DNA of 33,182 bases from JAVBUP01 sp031555175 (GTDB lineage: Bacteria > Bacillota_I > Bacilli_A > Erysipelotrichales > Coprobacillaceae). Below the pieces are notes generated by a model. The model was not told where the DNA came from, made no database searches, and saw nothing but the letters and a program-made list of their open reading frames with translations. How positions within the stretch are numbered: the first letter of the stretch is position 1; every line of letters starts with the position of its first letter. This document shows, piece by piece, positions 7,496 through 14,772 of this stretch. The translations under genes and the position numbers were made by a program. Location: positions 1 to 33,182 of the forward strand of contig JAVBUP010000061.1 of assembly GCA_031555175.1 (NCBI GenBank). The letters are read 5' to 3'.

Positions 7496-7942
7496 TTATC
7501 CCTCCTTGCGATCATCAATTATTTTTTTCATTCCATTCCAAGTCAATGTCGCACATTTAATACGATTAGCTTGTTTATATGTGTTCTTAAATGCGATTGC
7601 TTCTTCAAGCACTTCCTCATTATATTCTCTTTCATAAATCATATTCATATAATTATCAATTATGGAATTAGCTTCTTCCAAACTCTTCCCTATTAATAAC
7701 TCAGACATAATTGATGTTGTCGCTGTACAAATAGCACATGCCTCACCATCAAAACGGATATCTTCTATGATGTCATCATTAATTTTCACTTGCATATCAA
7801 CATTATCAATGCAAGTTTGAGAATCCATATTCAAAGATATATAACCATCTGAATTATCCTTAATTAATCCACGATTTCTAGGATTCTCATAATGATCCAT
7901 GATAATTTGTCTTAGTATGTTTGCATCATTCAAAGTAGACAT
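7496..7942 (-). CDS. sufU: SufU, zinc-dependent sulfur transfer protein
   Basis: Accepts persulfide sulfur from SufS in Gram-positive bacteria, replacing SufE. The 148-aa IscU-like fold has the N-terminal helix ILRQIIMDHYENPRNRG and the zinc ligands expected for SufU: C44 and D46 (in TCID), C69 (in GEACAIC) and C130 (in IKCATLTW). The second site also has an extra cysteine, C72, where the common form has Ser (CAIS). The first ligand motif reads C-I-D rather than the usual C-G-D. Its start overlaps the end of sufS by 17 nt, so the partner enzymes are coupled at translation. Confidence 0.95.
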   Translation of the reverse strand: MSTLNDANILRQIIMDHYENPRNRGLIKDNSDGYISLNMDSQTCIDNVDMQVKINDDIIEDIRFDGEACAICTATTSIMSELLIGKSLEEANSIIDNYMNMIYEREYNEEVLEEAIAFKNTYKQANRIKCATLTWNGMKKIIDDRKEG

Positions 7943-9155
7943 TTAAAAAATCATCTCCAGTTCTTAAAGCTTCTATTAATTTATCTATATCTTCTTTTGT
8001 GGTATACAAATATGTGCTAGCACGAACTGTTGTCGAAGTTTTTAAGAAATCAGGCAATAGTTTAGCACAATGCATACCAGCTCTTACTGCGATACCAAAT
8101 GAATTTAAATGTGTTGCTATATCTTGCGAGAAGACACCTTTAACATTAAATATAACTGGTCCATGTGCACAATTTTTGTTATATACTTCTACATTGTCTA
8201 GTTCTGCTAATTTTTCTAAAGCATACGCTCTAAGTTCAGTTTCATGTTTAGTTATATCTTCCATTCCAATATCCATTAAGTAATTGGCAGCAGCAGCCAT
8301 CCCAATGACTCCTTCGATATTTGGAGTCCCAGATTCAAATCTGGTTGGTATATCTTTTAGTGTAAATTCACCGCAAGTATTAAACTGGGCATTACTTCCC
8401 CCACCATATATAGTAGGTTTTAATTGTTCCAAATATGCCATTTTACCATAAAGTACTCCTGTACCAGTCGGCCCACACATTTTATGTGCTGAGAAACCAA
8501 GAAAATCACAATCTAAATCAATAACATCTGTTTTCATATGTGGCACAGATTGTGCTGCATCAACGACAACCGTAATTCCAAATTGATGTGCATAAGCACA
8601 TATATCTTTAATAGGGACTTCAAAACCTAATACATTTGTAACATGAGCTAAAGCAATGATTCTTGTACGAGGCGTAATTGCCTTTTTAATAGCCTCCATT
8701 TCAATCATTCCATCAGCATTTAACTCTACATATTTCACTACTGCTTTTGTTTCCCTAGCGACTTCAAACCAAGGCAATGTGTTAGAAGCATGCTCAGCAA
8801 TTGAAATTAAGATTTCGTCGCCTTCTTTTAATATATCTCTTGCATACCCAAAAGCCACCATATTCAAAGATTGAGTGACTCCAGAAGTAAAGACTATTTC
8901 ATTTTCTGATTTTGCATTAATAAATCTTTGCATTACTCTTCGCGCTTCTTCATAGGCTTCATCAACTCTCAAACTAATATCATAATCACCACGATGAGCA
9001 CTGGCCGTATACTCCGTGTAATAACTAATTATCGCATCTACCACACATTGTGGTTTTAGTGATGTAGCTCCACTATCTAAATATACTAGTGGCTTATCTT
9101 GCATCTTTTGCTTTAACATGGGAAAATCTTCACGGATTTTATATACGTCAAACAT
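7926..9155 (-). CDS. sufS: SufS, cysteine desulfurase
   Basis: PLP enzyme that turns cysteine into alanine and a protein-bound persulfide for Fe-S synthesis. With ATG 9155 the protein is 409 aa. PLP lysine K225 lies in SAHKMCGPTGTGVLYGK, and active-site cysteine C363 in RAGMHCAKLL. VTSGVTQSLN-type and DAAQSVPH motifs of class V aminotransferases are also present. The frame extends 4 codons upstream to TTG, but GGTGA there is the likely SD for the ATG, which lies 1 nt past the sufD stop. The 3' end overlaps sufU, which is its sulfur acceptor. Confidence 0.97.
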   Translation of the reverse strand: MFDVYKIREDFPMLKQKMQDKPLVYLDSGATSLKPQCVVDAIISYYTEYTASAHRGDYDISLRVDEAYEEARRVMQRFINAKSENEIVFTSGVTQSLNMVAFGYARDILKEGDEILISIAEHASNTLPWFEVARETKAVVKYVELNADGMIEMEAIKKAITPRTRIIALAHVTNVLGFEVPIKDICAYAHQFGITVVVDAAQSVPHMKTDVIDLDCDFLGFSAHKMCGPTGTGVLYGKMAYLEQLKPTIYGGGSNAQFNTCGEFTLKDIPTRFESGTPNIEGVIGMAAAANYLMDIGMEDITKHETELRAYALEKLAELDNVEVYNKNCAHGPVIFNVKGVFSQDIATHLNSFGIAVRAGMHCAKLLPDFLKTSTTVRASTYLYTTKEDIDKLIEALRTGDDFLNVYFE

Positions 9156-9156
9156 T

Positions 9157-10017
9157 CTATTCACCAATCTTTCTTTGTAATATCTCTCTGAATTTTTCTT
9201 TTAAACTTTCATTTTTAATCATATCAACGACGGGCACCAAATAACCCAAAGTGATTAACTTCATCGCCTCTTGTTTTTCAATACCTCTTGTTTGTAAGTA
9301 GTATAGATGGTTTTCATCCATCTTACCCACACTAGCTGCATGACTAGCTTGAACATCATTTTCATCAATATATAAATAAGGATTGGCTTGGGCTTTGCAT
9401 TTTTCATTAAACATCATAATCTTGCTAGTTTGATGAGTACTGCTCCCACTATTTCCTTTTCCAATTCTACCTATACCATTAATTATGATATTTCCTTCAT
9501 CTCTAACTACTCCATAATTCTTCATATCCCCAGATGTATTACCATCTTCATGAAGCAGCGAAATATCAAATAATTTTTTACTTTTCCCAGAAGATAATGC
9601 CGCTAAACGAGTAGAAATATGTGCGCCTTGCTTAACTAAATGATAATTGCTAATTTGCTTTACATCATGATCTTCTAATTCGCAATAAGCAACCTCAACA
9701 GCTGCTTCGTAAACTTCTATATCTTCTATAGTTTCTATACATTTTTTATTATACGAGAAAACAGTAACATTAGCGTTATTCAAAACCATCATTTTTTTAT
9801 TGAGATGACTTACATTTTTGGTTTCAATGATATTTACTCTTAACCCATCTTCTATCACAATGTAAACATGTAGTGGCTTATCTTGTTGATAGATAATTTC
9901 CAGATTACAATTCTTTGTAATTACAAGATATACCACATCATTCTCTATACTACGCGATTTTATATAATTTGGACAGTCAAGAACCTTACCATCTTGAATC
10001 GTTATCTTACTTTCCAT
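9157..10017 (-). CDS. sufD: SufD-family protein, short form
   Basis: Partner of SufB in the SufBC2D scaffold, probably helping iron entry and complex formation. The beta-helix core and C-terminal helical region are clear: ANPYLYIDENDVQASHAASV contains the conserved SH dyad (the His in E. coli SufD linked to cluster assembly), followed by KMDENHLYYLQTRGI and the helical tail. At 286 aa it is much shorter than typical SufD (about 420-440 aa): the N-terminal helical part is largely absent and the protein starts straight into a beta-helix-like segment. It sits between sufC and sufS with overlapping or abutting ends, so it looks like a natural minimal SufD and not a broken gene. Confidence 0.9.
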   Translation of the reverse strand: MESKITIQDGKVLDCPNYIKSRSIENDVVYLVITKNCNLEIIYQQDKPLHVYIVIEDGLRVNIIETKNVSHLNKKMMVLNNANVTVFSYNKKCIETIEDIEVYEAAVEVAYCELEDHDVKQISNYHLVKQGAHISTRLAALSSGKSKKLFDISLLHEDGNTSGDMKNYGVVRDEGNIIINGIGRIGKGNSGSSTHQTSKIMMFNEKCKAQANPYLYIDENDVQASHAASVGKMDENHLYYLQTRGIEKQEAMKLITLGYLVPVVDMIKNESLKEKFREILQRKIGE

Positions 10018-10825
10018 TCAAACGTTCCCTAGTTCCACATGTTTCTAAGCGTATTTGTTCTTTTTTCTCTTCTTCAACAATGTCATATCCTGCTTCTTTT
10101 ATCCAAACATAACCTTCTTGATCTATTTTTTCCACAATCTCATACCCGCCAGACTTAACAATCTTACCGGCAACTAATACATGGACATGTGTTGGTTCTA
10201 TTAATTTGTAAAGTCTTTCGTAATGTGATACTAACACACATCCAAAATCTTCACTACGCATATCATTTACTGCTTTTGCTACGATATGTAAAGCATCAAC
10301 GTCCAACCCAGAGTCTATCTCATCTAACAATGCAATCTTTGGCTTCAGCAATTTCATTTGTAAGATTTCATTACGCTTTTTTTCTCCGCCAGAGAACCCT
10401 TCATTTAGGAAACGAAAGGCTAAACTTTGGTCCATTTCTAAATCATCTATGGCTGTTTCCATTTGTTTGATAAATTTAAACAATGAAATTGGTTTCTCAG
10501 TTCTCGCGTTCATAGCCGCCTTCAAAAAATCACTATTCGTAACCCCTGGTATCTCTTGAGGATATTGCATTCCTAAAAATAATCCAGCCTTACTTCTCTG
10601 ATCTACGCTCATCGCTAAAACATCTTCGCCATCCAACATGATGCTACCATCTGTAACCACAAACTTAGGATGCCCCATAATTACGGATAATAATGTTGAT
10701 TTACCATTCCCATTGGGTCCCATAATTGCATGTATTTCCCCAGTATTTATTTCTAAATCAACACCTTTTAATATCTCTTTGCCATCAACTTCCGCATGCA
10801 GATTATTGATAATTAATTTCGCCAT
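10007..10825 (-). CDS. sufC: SufC, Fe-S assembly ATPase
   Basis: ABC-type cytoplasmic ATPase that drives conformational changes of the SufBD scaffold. Walker A GPNGNGKST (36-44), the SufC-typical signature FSGGEKKRNEI (from 144), Walker B ALLDEIDSGLD (D168, E169) and the switch histidine in VSHYERL are all present. With 272 aa it has a somewhat longer charged C-terminal tail (rich in E, K and R) than many SufC proteins. The frame opens at GTG 10834, but the SD AGGAG (10838-10834) overlaps it, making ATG 10825 the start. First gene of the operon, read from the promoter at 10851-10880. Confidence 0.97.
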   Translation of the reverse strand: MAKLIINNLHAEVDGKEILKGVDLEINTGEIHAIMGPNGNGKSTLLSVIMGHPKFVVTDGSIMLDGEDVLAMSVDQRSKAGLFLGMQYPQEIPGVTNSDFLKAAMNARTEKPISLFKFIKQMETAIDDLEMDQSLAFRFLNEGFSGGEKKRNEILQMKLLKPKIALLDEIDSGLDVDALHIVAKAVNDMRSEDFGCVLVSHYERLYKLIEPTHVHVLVAGKIVKSGGYEIVEKIDQEGYVWIKEAGYDIVEEEKKEQIRLETCGTRERLNGK

Positions 10826-10850
10826 TTTACTCACTCCTTAAAACATTTCT

Positions 10851-10880
10851 ATTTTACCAAACAATTGTGGTTTTTTTCAA
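10851..10880 (-). promoter_or_regulatory. Promoter of the suf operon
   Basis: TTGAAA (10880-10875), 18-nt spacer, TAAAAT (10856-10851) on the minus strand, 12 nt before the sufC SD. No obvious IscR-, Fur- or PerR-type operator was recognised around it. Confidence 0.65.
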
Positions 10881-10952
10881 ATGAAACACTCATTTTTCTT
10901 TTTTAGTATACCATAAAATTGATTATTATAATATAATTGAGGTGGTGATTAT

Positions 10953-11528
10953 ATGGCAGAGACAAGAGAGATTGAATTTAAATGCATGATAAGTGAAGAT
11001 GAATATCAAAAAATATCAACAGCTTTTTCAGGAAGAGGGAAAATAATTAAACAAATAAATCACTATTTCGAAACTAAGGATAGATGTTTAAAAATGAATC
11101 GTTATTCACTAAGAGTTAGAAATATTATGGATGATTATGAATTAACATTAAAAACTCCTTTAGAAATAGGAGTTTTAGAAACAAATATTAAAATAACTAA
11201 GAATGATTTTGAATTGATGAAAAATCATAATATACCCTCAACTGATATAAAAAATAAACTTATGTGCATTGGTGTTGAGGAAAATGACTTGTATTACATC
11301 ACTTCATTAACTACCATTAGACAAGAAATTATATTAGTCGATGGTATATTGTGCATTGATTATAATACATATTCCAATACCCATGATTTTGAATTAGAGT
11401 TCGAAGTGAGTGATCCAATTATTGGGAAAAGGGCATTTTCTGACATATTAAATGAATTAGGGATTACTTTTAAGCGCAGTAAACAAGGCAAAATGAATAG
11501 AACTATAAATGCAAAGGTGAATGAATAA
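10953..11528 (+). CDS. CYTH domain protein (YjbK-like)
   Basis: A 191-aa member of the CYTH/triphosphate-tunnel superfamily, which hydrolyses or forms triphosphates (inorganic triphosphate, thiamine triphosphate or cyclic AMP in different members). The signature REIEFKCMI (ExExK) opens the protein, followed by charged tunnel strands: NHYFETKD, YSLRVRNI, YELTLKTP, TIRQEIIL and HDFELEFEV. The size and start match Firmicutes YjbK. SD GAGGTGG precedes ATG by 5-6 nt, and TATAAT lies just ahead. It is monocistronic and divergent from suf. The substrate cannot be read from sequence. Confidence 0.9.
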   Translation: MAETREIEFKCMISEDEYQKISTAFSGRGKIIKQINHYFETKDRCLKMNRYSLRVRNIMDDYELTLKTPLEIGVLETNIKITKNDFELMKNHNIPSTDIKNKLMCIGVEENDLYYITSLTTIRQEIILVDGILCIDYNTYSNTHDFELEFEVSDPIIGKRAFSDILNELGITFKRSKQGKMNRTINAKVNE

Positions 11529-11542
11529 AATCATTCACCTTT
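11513..11542. terminator. Bidirectional terminator between convergent genes
   Basis: AAAGGTGAATGA (11513-11524) pairs with TCATTCACCTTT (11531-11542) around a 6-nt loop. Both stop codons of the converging genes lie within the stem. Confidence 0.85.
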
Positions 11543-12091
11543 ATTATATATCGCAAAAACGCCTATCAAAGATCCTATCGCACCCATAATTATATCAGTC
11601 ATCGTGTCGATGAGCCCAGCGTTACCAATTATTACATTATTTACCATCGATTGTTGCATATTTGTATGAAGTAATTGATCACAAACAAACTCATATATCT
11701 CCCATAAGGATGCACATGTCATAGCAAAAAACAAACTAAATAAAACTGCCAATAAAATATTGCCACTTTTAGTCATACTCTTATATAAGGCATGCCCAAC
11801 AAGAGCTAACATAAAACCTGAGAAAAAATGTAAAAACATATCCCACCATGAATACTTTGAATAATAATGAAATCCAGTTCCTAATGTCATAGAACAAAAC
11901 AAAAATATATCCAAACACATTCTTGTAAAGTCTGGTAATATAATTCTATATTTTGTTAACAGATTTTCAATGCACAACGAAAGAAACAATGTTAACAAAG
12001 TATAGAACATGCCTTTAAACTCATATCTAATTGCAAAATAAACAACCAATAACCCACATGCAAATTGAACTATCCGACTTATTCTCTTCAT
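11531..12091 (-). CDS. Integral membrane protein resembling DUF2238/YjdF
   Basis: A 186-aa protein with about five membrane helices. It has spaced charged and aromatic residues within membrane segments that recall the DUF2238 (YjdF) family: WWDMFLHFFSGFMLALVGH, SLWEIYEFVCDQL and LIDTMTDIIMGAIGSLIG. Such buried W-E-E-D-D-H residues suggest a metal- or substrate-binding site in the membrane, but the function of the family is unknown. The frame opens upstream at TTG 12106; the SD GAAGGTGAT lies inside that stretch, so ATG 12091 is preferred. Stands alone, convergent with the CYTH gene. Confidence 0.7.
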   Translation of the reverse strand: MKRISRIVQFACGLLVVYFAIRYEFKGMFYTLLTLFLSLCIENLLTKYRIILPDFTRMCLDIFLFCSMTLGTGFHYYSKYSWWDMFLHFFSGFMLALVGHALYKSMTKSGNILLAVLFSLFFAMTCASLWEIYEFVCDQLLHTNMQQSMVNNVIIGNAGLIDTMTDIIMGAIGSLIGVFAIYNKGE

Positions 12092-12146
12092 AATAATCAC
12101 CTTCAAATCTAGTATATGTTATTTTTATTGATTATAGGTAAACTAA

Positions 12147-12497
12147 TTATAAAGAAATAATTAACATTACCTTTATAATGAATTCAAATATAGAAATTCC
12201 CATACCAAGTTTTGCTTGCTTCATTCCACGCTCCCCAGTTATCAGTACCGTTCTATACCCCTTTGCAGACAATACAAAACCACTAATTGATAATAATCCA
12301 AACGGGTCTATCAGCAATGCAGAAATACAGGCTGTAATCAAACCAGCTAAGCAAGTAGAATTTATCGACTTGTTGTTTTCATAATTAGCATCAATATTAC
12401 CGTTGCCCATTCCATAGCCGACATCAACCGATTTACCGCAATGTGGACAAAATTTACTTCCATCTGGAACTTCTTTATAACAATGAACACAAATCAT
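12147..12497 (-). CDS. Zinc-ribbon membrane protein
   Basis: A 116-aa protein. Residues 3-20 form a zinc ribbon (C3-x2-C6 and C17-x2-C20, in CVHCYKEV and FCPHCGK), followed by a Gly/Asn-rich linker and a C-terminal half with two or three membrane helices (about 48-80 and 97-116). The layout is common in Firmicutes proteins of unknown role in which a cytoplasmic zinc ribbon is joined to a DUF4190-like membrane unit. SD CGGAGGG is 6 nt upstream of ATG. No functional clue from neighbours. Confidence 0.7.
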   Translation of the reverse strand: MICVHCYKEVPDGSKFCPHCGKSVDVGYGMGNGNIDANYENNKSINSTCLAGLITACISALLIDPFGLLSISGFVLSAKGYRTVLITGERGMKQAKLGMGISIFEFIIKVMLIISL

Positions 12498-12537
12498 ACA
12501 AATCCCTCCGCTTATTTTAGTATATCATTACAACTAC

Positions 12538-12561
12538 AAAAAAAGAAGAATTAATCTTCTT
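12538..12561 (-). terminator. Terminator after the DUF3892 gene
   Basis: On the minus strand AAGAAGA (12561-12555) pairs with TCTTCTT (12549-12543) and is followed by further T. The stop codon of the gene lies at the stem base. Confidence 0.6.
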
Positions 12562-12853
12562 AATTTGAAATTGATGGTAAATCAGTTAGGTTGTTACTTT
12601 CTTGTCCATCAGGAATTGATTTCAGATATTCATTTCCATTTCTTTCTGAAATACCTACTCCTAAAATATTTCCAGCCTTGCATTCTTTAACAGCCTGATC
12701 TTTATTCAAGATTGTTCCATCAGATAATTGATACCCAACGACACGCCCTTGTTTTCTAACTAAAGCTGTTATCTTTTTTGCATCCGCTTTATACTCTGGA
12801 ATAAACTTTACAGACATCATAGCAAGCGAAGCATTATTATTTAATCGTGGCAT
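12560..12853 (-). CDS. DUF3892-like small protein
   Basis: A 97-aa soluble protein recognised as DUF3892-like from ITALVRKQGRVVGYQLSDGT followed by a Lys-rich ILNKDQAVKECKAGNI and GVGISERNGNEYLKSIPDG. The family has no known function. ATG 12853 is chosen because SD GGAGGG lies 7 nt upstream; the longer frame from 12895 starts with residues encoded by a hairpin. That hairpin (12864-12888) pairs with part of the SD, so translation may be controlled by RNA structure. No neighbour suggests a pathway. Confidence 0.65.
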   Translation of the reverse strand: MPRLNNNASLAMMSVKFIPEYKADAKKITALVRKQGRVVGYQLSDGTILNKDQAVKECKAGNILGVGISERNGNEYLKSIPDGQESNNLTDLPSISN

Positions 12854-12860
12854 AATTTTA

Positions 12861-12914
12861 CCCTCCTTCACCAATATATTGTGAAGGATTATCATTGTTA
12901 TTCACTTAACAATG
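12861..12914 (-). promoter_or_regulatory. Two tandem RNA hairpins, the second masking the SD of the DUF3892 gene
   Basis: In the mRNA sense (minus strand) CATTGTTA and TAACAATG (8 bp, 12914-12893, loop AGTGAA) are followed after 4 nt by TCCTTCAC and GTGAAGGA (8 bp, 12888-12864). The second stem includes the left part of the SD AAGGAGGG. The loop of the first can pair with TTCAC of the second, so alternative folds are possible. Regulation is inferred from structure only. Confidence 0.5.
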
Positions 12915-12946
12915 AAAAAACTTCACTATCGTGAAGTTATTTTTTT
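12915..12946. terminator. Terminator after the small membrane protein gene
   Basis: AACTTCAC and GTGAAGTT form an 8-bp stem with a 4-nt loop (12919-12938). On the minus strand it is followed by TTTTTTC and on the plus strand by ATTTTTTT. It overlaps the stop codon of 12937-13125. Confidence 0.8.
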
Positions 12947-13125
12947 GGAACTGGTTTTTTTGTTGGATTTGGTTTTGCATAATTCAAATAAACACTACCC
13001 ACACAGCACGCAATTGCTGTAAAAAGAATAATTGTTTTTGTGAGGCCTTCAACTGATTCAATTAATGCATATACCAAAATACCTGTTCCTAACACTTGTA
13101 ATAATGTGCTGTAGATTTTGTTCAT
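12937..13125 (-). CDS. Small two-helix membrane protein, unknown
   Basis: A 62-aa protein with two hydrophobic helices (about 5-23 and 29-48) and a basic, proline-rich C-terminal tail ending in KKPVPKK. SD TAGGGA lies upstream of ATG. It starts 8 nt after the DUF1848 gene, so both are probably one transcript ended by the hairpin at 12915. I do not recognise a family. Confidence 0.6.
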   Translation of the reverse strand: MNKIYSTLLQVLGTGILVYALIESVEGLTKTIILFTAIACCVGSVYLNYAKPNPTKKPVPKK

Positions 13126-13133
13126 ATATTTCC

Positions 13134-14027
13134 CTACTTTCTAATTTTAATTATATCATCTTTTTTTAATTCGCCAATAATTAATGAAGATTTAGGGTTA
13201 TGCAATAACATATTACTCTTAACTATTTCCTCATCATAATTAGCATAACAATACTTACAAAAATGTAAACAACTATTATAAGAGCCAATATCAATAGTTT
13301 TAACACAATTGCAATGTTCGCGGTTATTCTGCTTTGCCAATTTAATATCTTCCCCAATTAAATTAATAATATCACTCTTATCAACACATGGCTTATTAGT
13401 TATACCAAACTCACTTAAATCATAGTTTTCAGCACAAGTAGATATCTGGGTATTAAATTTTCTACCTATTAAGCCTAATCGCTTAGATAAATCAATAATA
13501 GTCTCTTCATCCAGTTCAACAAAGCCCATATCACTTGCATGTTTATTAGTATTCTTCTTCATATCAATAAAACTTATAACAACTCTATTTATATAGTTAT
13601 GAAGTTTACCCAATAATTGCTCAAACATTACTTCATGAAAATCTATACTATACCTTCTTGAAATAAATATCGGATCATATCTCACCACTACATTCTCTTT
13701 ACCATAAATAGCAGATAACTCCTTAACAGCCTCAATGAGTTTACCCTTATTTGGTACATATGGCTCCACATCTTTAGAATATGGAGTAATAGTGATTTGC
13801 CAGTGGCATTTATATTTTTGCAGTTGTTTAGTATACGAGAACATCGGTATTGGATTCTTAGTACAAAACAAAATAGCGTCAATCTTGTCCCCTGCTATCA
13901 TTAGTCTAGATACTTGCTTAGGAAAAAATGGATTTCGAACATCAATATATTCCTCTTGCAATCTATTTATAAACCATTCACCAAAGAAAGCAGGGATATC
14001 ACATCTTCCGCTAGCCATTAGTAACAT
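13134..14027 (-). CDS. DUF1848 family protein with radical-SAM-like cysteine cluster
   Basis: A 297-aa protein matching DUF1848: N-terminal MASGRCDIPAFFGEWFINRL, then RNPFFPKQVSRL, AILFCTKNP (C55), WQITITPY and VVVRYDPIF, typical of this TIM-barrel-like family. Near the C-terminus is C239-x-C241 and then C253-x3-C257-x2-C260 (CLHFCKYCYAN), the exact spacing and aromatic residue of the [4Fe-4S] site of radical SAM enzymes, but at the end and not the start of the protein. Its reaction is unknown. The frame is open 34 codons further, but SD GGTGGTGA sits 4 nt before ATG 14027, which also matches the family N-terminus. Probably co-transcribed with the small membrane protein downstream. Confidence 0.85.
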   Translation of the reverse strand: MLLMASGRCDIPAFFGEWFINRLQEEYIDVRNPFFPKQVSRLMIAGDKIDAILFCTKNPIPMFSYTKQLQKYKCHWQITITPYSKDVEPYVPNKGKLIEAVKELSAIYGKENVVVRYDPIFISRRYSIDFHEVMFEQLLGKLHNYINRVVISFIDMKKNTNKHASDMGFVELDEETIIDLSKRLGLIGRKFNTQISTCAENYDLSEFGITNKPCVDKSDIINLIGEDIKLAKQNNREHCNCVKTIDIGSYNSCLHFCKYCYANYDEEIVKSNMLLHNPKSSLIIGELKKDDIIKIRK

Positions 14028-14043
14028 TTTATCACCACCGACT

Positions 14044-14072
14044 ATATTATAACTTATTTTTATAGTAAACAA
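14044..14072 (-). promoter_or_regulatory. Promoter of the DUF1848 gene
   Basis: TTGTTT (14072-14067), 17-nt spacer, TAATAT (14049-14044) on the minus strand, directly after the terminator of the pilus operon. Confidence 0.55.
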
Positions 14073-14097
14073 AATAAAAAAGCCAGTATCCTGGCTT
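14071..14097 (-). terminator. Terminator of the adhesin/Tad-like operon
   Basis: AAGCCAG-GATA-CTGGCTT on the minus strand followed by TTTTTATTTT. The stem includes part of the stop codon of the last pilin gene. Confidence 0.88.
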
Positions 14098-14254
14098 ATT
14101 GATCTGGTTCTGTAATTTTGGTTTCCCAATTAGTGAAAGTTTTATTTATTAGCGTTTCAAATTTTGGCGCAACCCAAGTTGCTGTAGCAATTAGAACACC
14201 TACAACAATTATTGCTATAATAACTTTCCCATATTCTTCAAAGAAATTTTGCAC
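14096..14254 (-). CDS. Flp-like small pilin (52 aa), second copy
   Basis: GTG start with a strong SD (GGAGG, 5 nt upstream) encodes 52 residues: MQNFFEEYGKVIIAIIVVGV, a single long hydrophobic helix (9-30), then a polar tail. The EYG motif just before the helix resembles the E-Y of Flp/Tad pilins, and a second gene in the same operon (14614-14763) has the same M-x-x-F-x-x-EYG plan. Unlike classical Flp pilins there is no leader and no Gly before the cleavage site, so processing by a prepilin peptidase is not expected. Last gene of the operon. A structural pilin or short pseudopilin is inferred from size, motif and context. Confidence 0.65.
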   Translation of the reverse strand: MQNFFEEYGKVIIAIIVVGVLIATATWVAPKFETLINKTFTNWETKITEPDQ

Positions 14255-14263
14255 TGTAACCTC

Positions 14264-14614
14264 CTATTTTTCTATTGTGACATAATCATTAATGCTATAT
14301 GTAAAAAATGTATCTAATATGAACAATCGTAACGTTGCATTAAGTTCAACTTTGAAAGTAATGCTATCACTAGTAGAGCTTTCTTCATATATAGAATAAG
14401 ATTTGATAGTATTGGGATTATCATCTATCACCTCCTCTATTTTTAAATCCAATTCATTGCTATAACTACCTTCTCGTTCAATTGCATTTTGTATGTATCT
14501 TCTTACTTTGTCATTTTGATCATACTGTATTCCAAACATTCCAATACATAATAGTAATATCGCTAATACTTGGAATAGTCTTAATACTCCTATACTCTCT
14601 AGTAAATTATTCAT
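14264..14614 (-). CDS. TadE-like minor pilin/pseudopilin (116 aa)
   Basis: One N-terminal membrane helix (about 10-30, VLRLFQVLAILLLCIGMFGI) followed by an extracellular domain of about 85 residues with alternating strands (KVELNATLRLFIL). This is the plan of TadE/TadF-type pseudopilins and of DUF4320-like proteins in Firmicutes Tad loci. The start ATG 14614 overlaps the stop of the preceding pilin (TGATG), indicating translational coupling; a longer frame exists upstream but has no SD. Placed between two Flp-like genes. Specific family not certain. Confidence 0.6.
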   Translation of the reverse strand: MNNLLESIGVLRLFQVLAILLLCIGMFGIQYDQNDKVRRYIQNAIEREGSYSNELDLKIEEVIDDNPNTIKSYSIYEESSTSDSITFKVELNATLRLFILDTFFTYSINDYVTIEK

Positions 14615-14763
14615 CAGAAAATAGAAGTATATAACGTTGTACTCATACAATTTTTGATAACATCATCCATACCAAAAAACAGACTTATGAGCCCGGCAAT
14701 AATCGCTGAGGCAAGTATTCCATACACTAATACACTTCCATATTCGTTAATAAACTCTTTCAT
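14614..14763 (-). CDS. Flp-like small pilin (49 aa), first copy
   Basis: ATG 14763 with SD GGAGG (TAGGAGGAAAAT) encodes 49 residues: MKEFINEYGSVLVYGILASA, a hydrophobic helix to about residue 31 with G and A small-residue faces, then FGMDDVIKN and a short tail. It shares the N-terminal F-x-x-EYG-x-V pattern with the second small pilin 360 nt downstream, so the pair are likely paralogs. The small residues and EY motif fit Tad/Flp pilin packing; no class III leader is seen. It starts 9 nt after tadC and its stop overlaps the next start. Confidence 0.65.
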   Translation of the reverse strand: MKEFINEYGSVLVYGILASAIIAGLISLFFGMDDVIKNCMSTTLYTSIF

Positions 14764-14772
14764 ATTTTCCTC

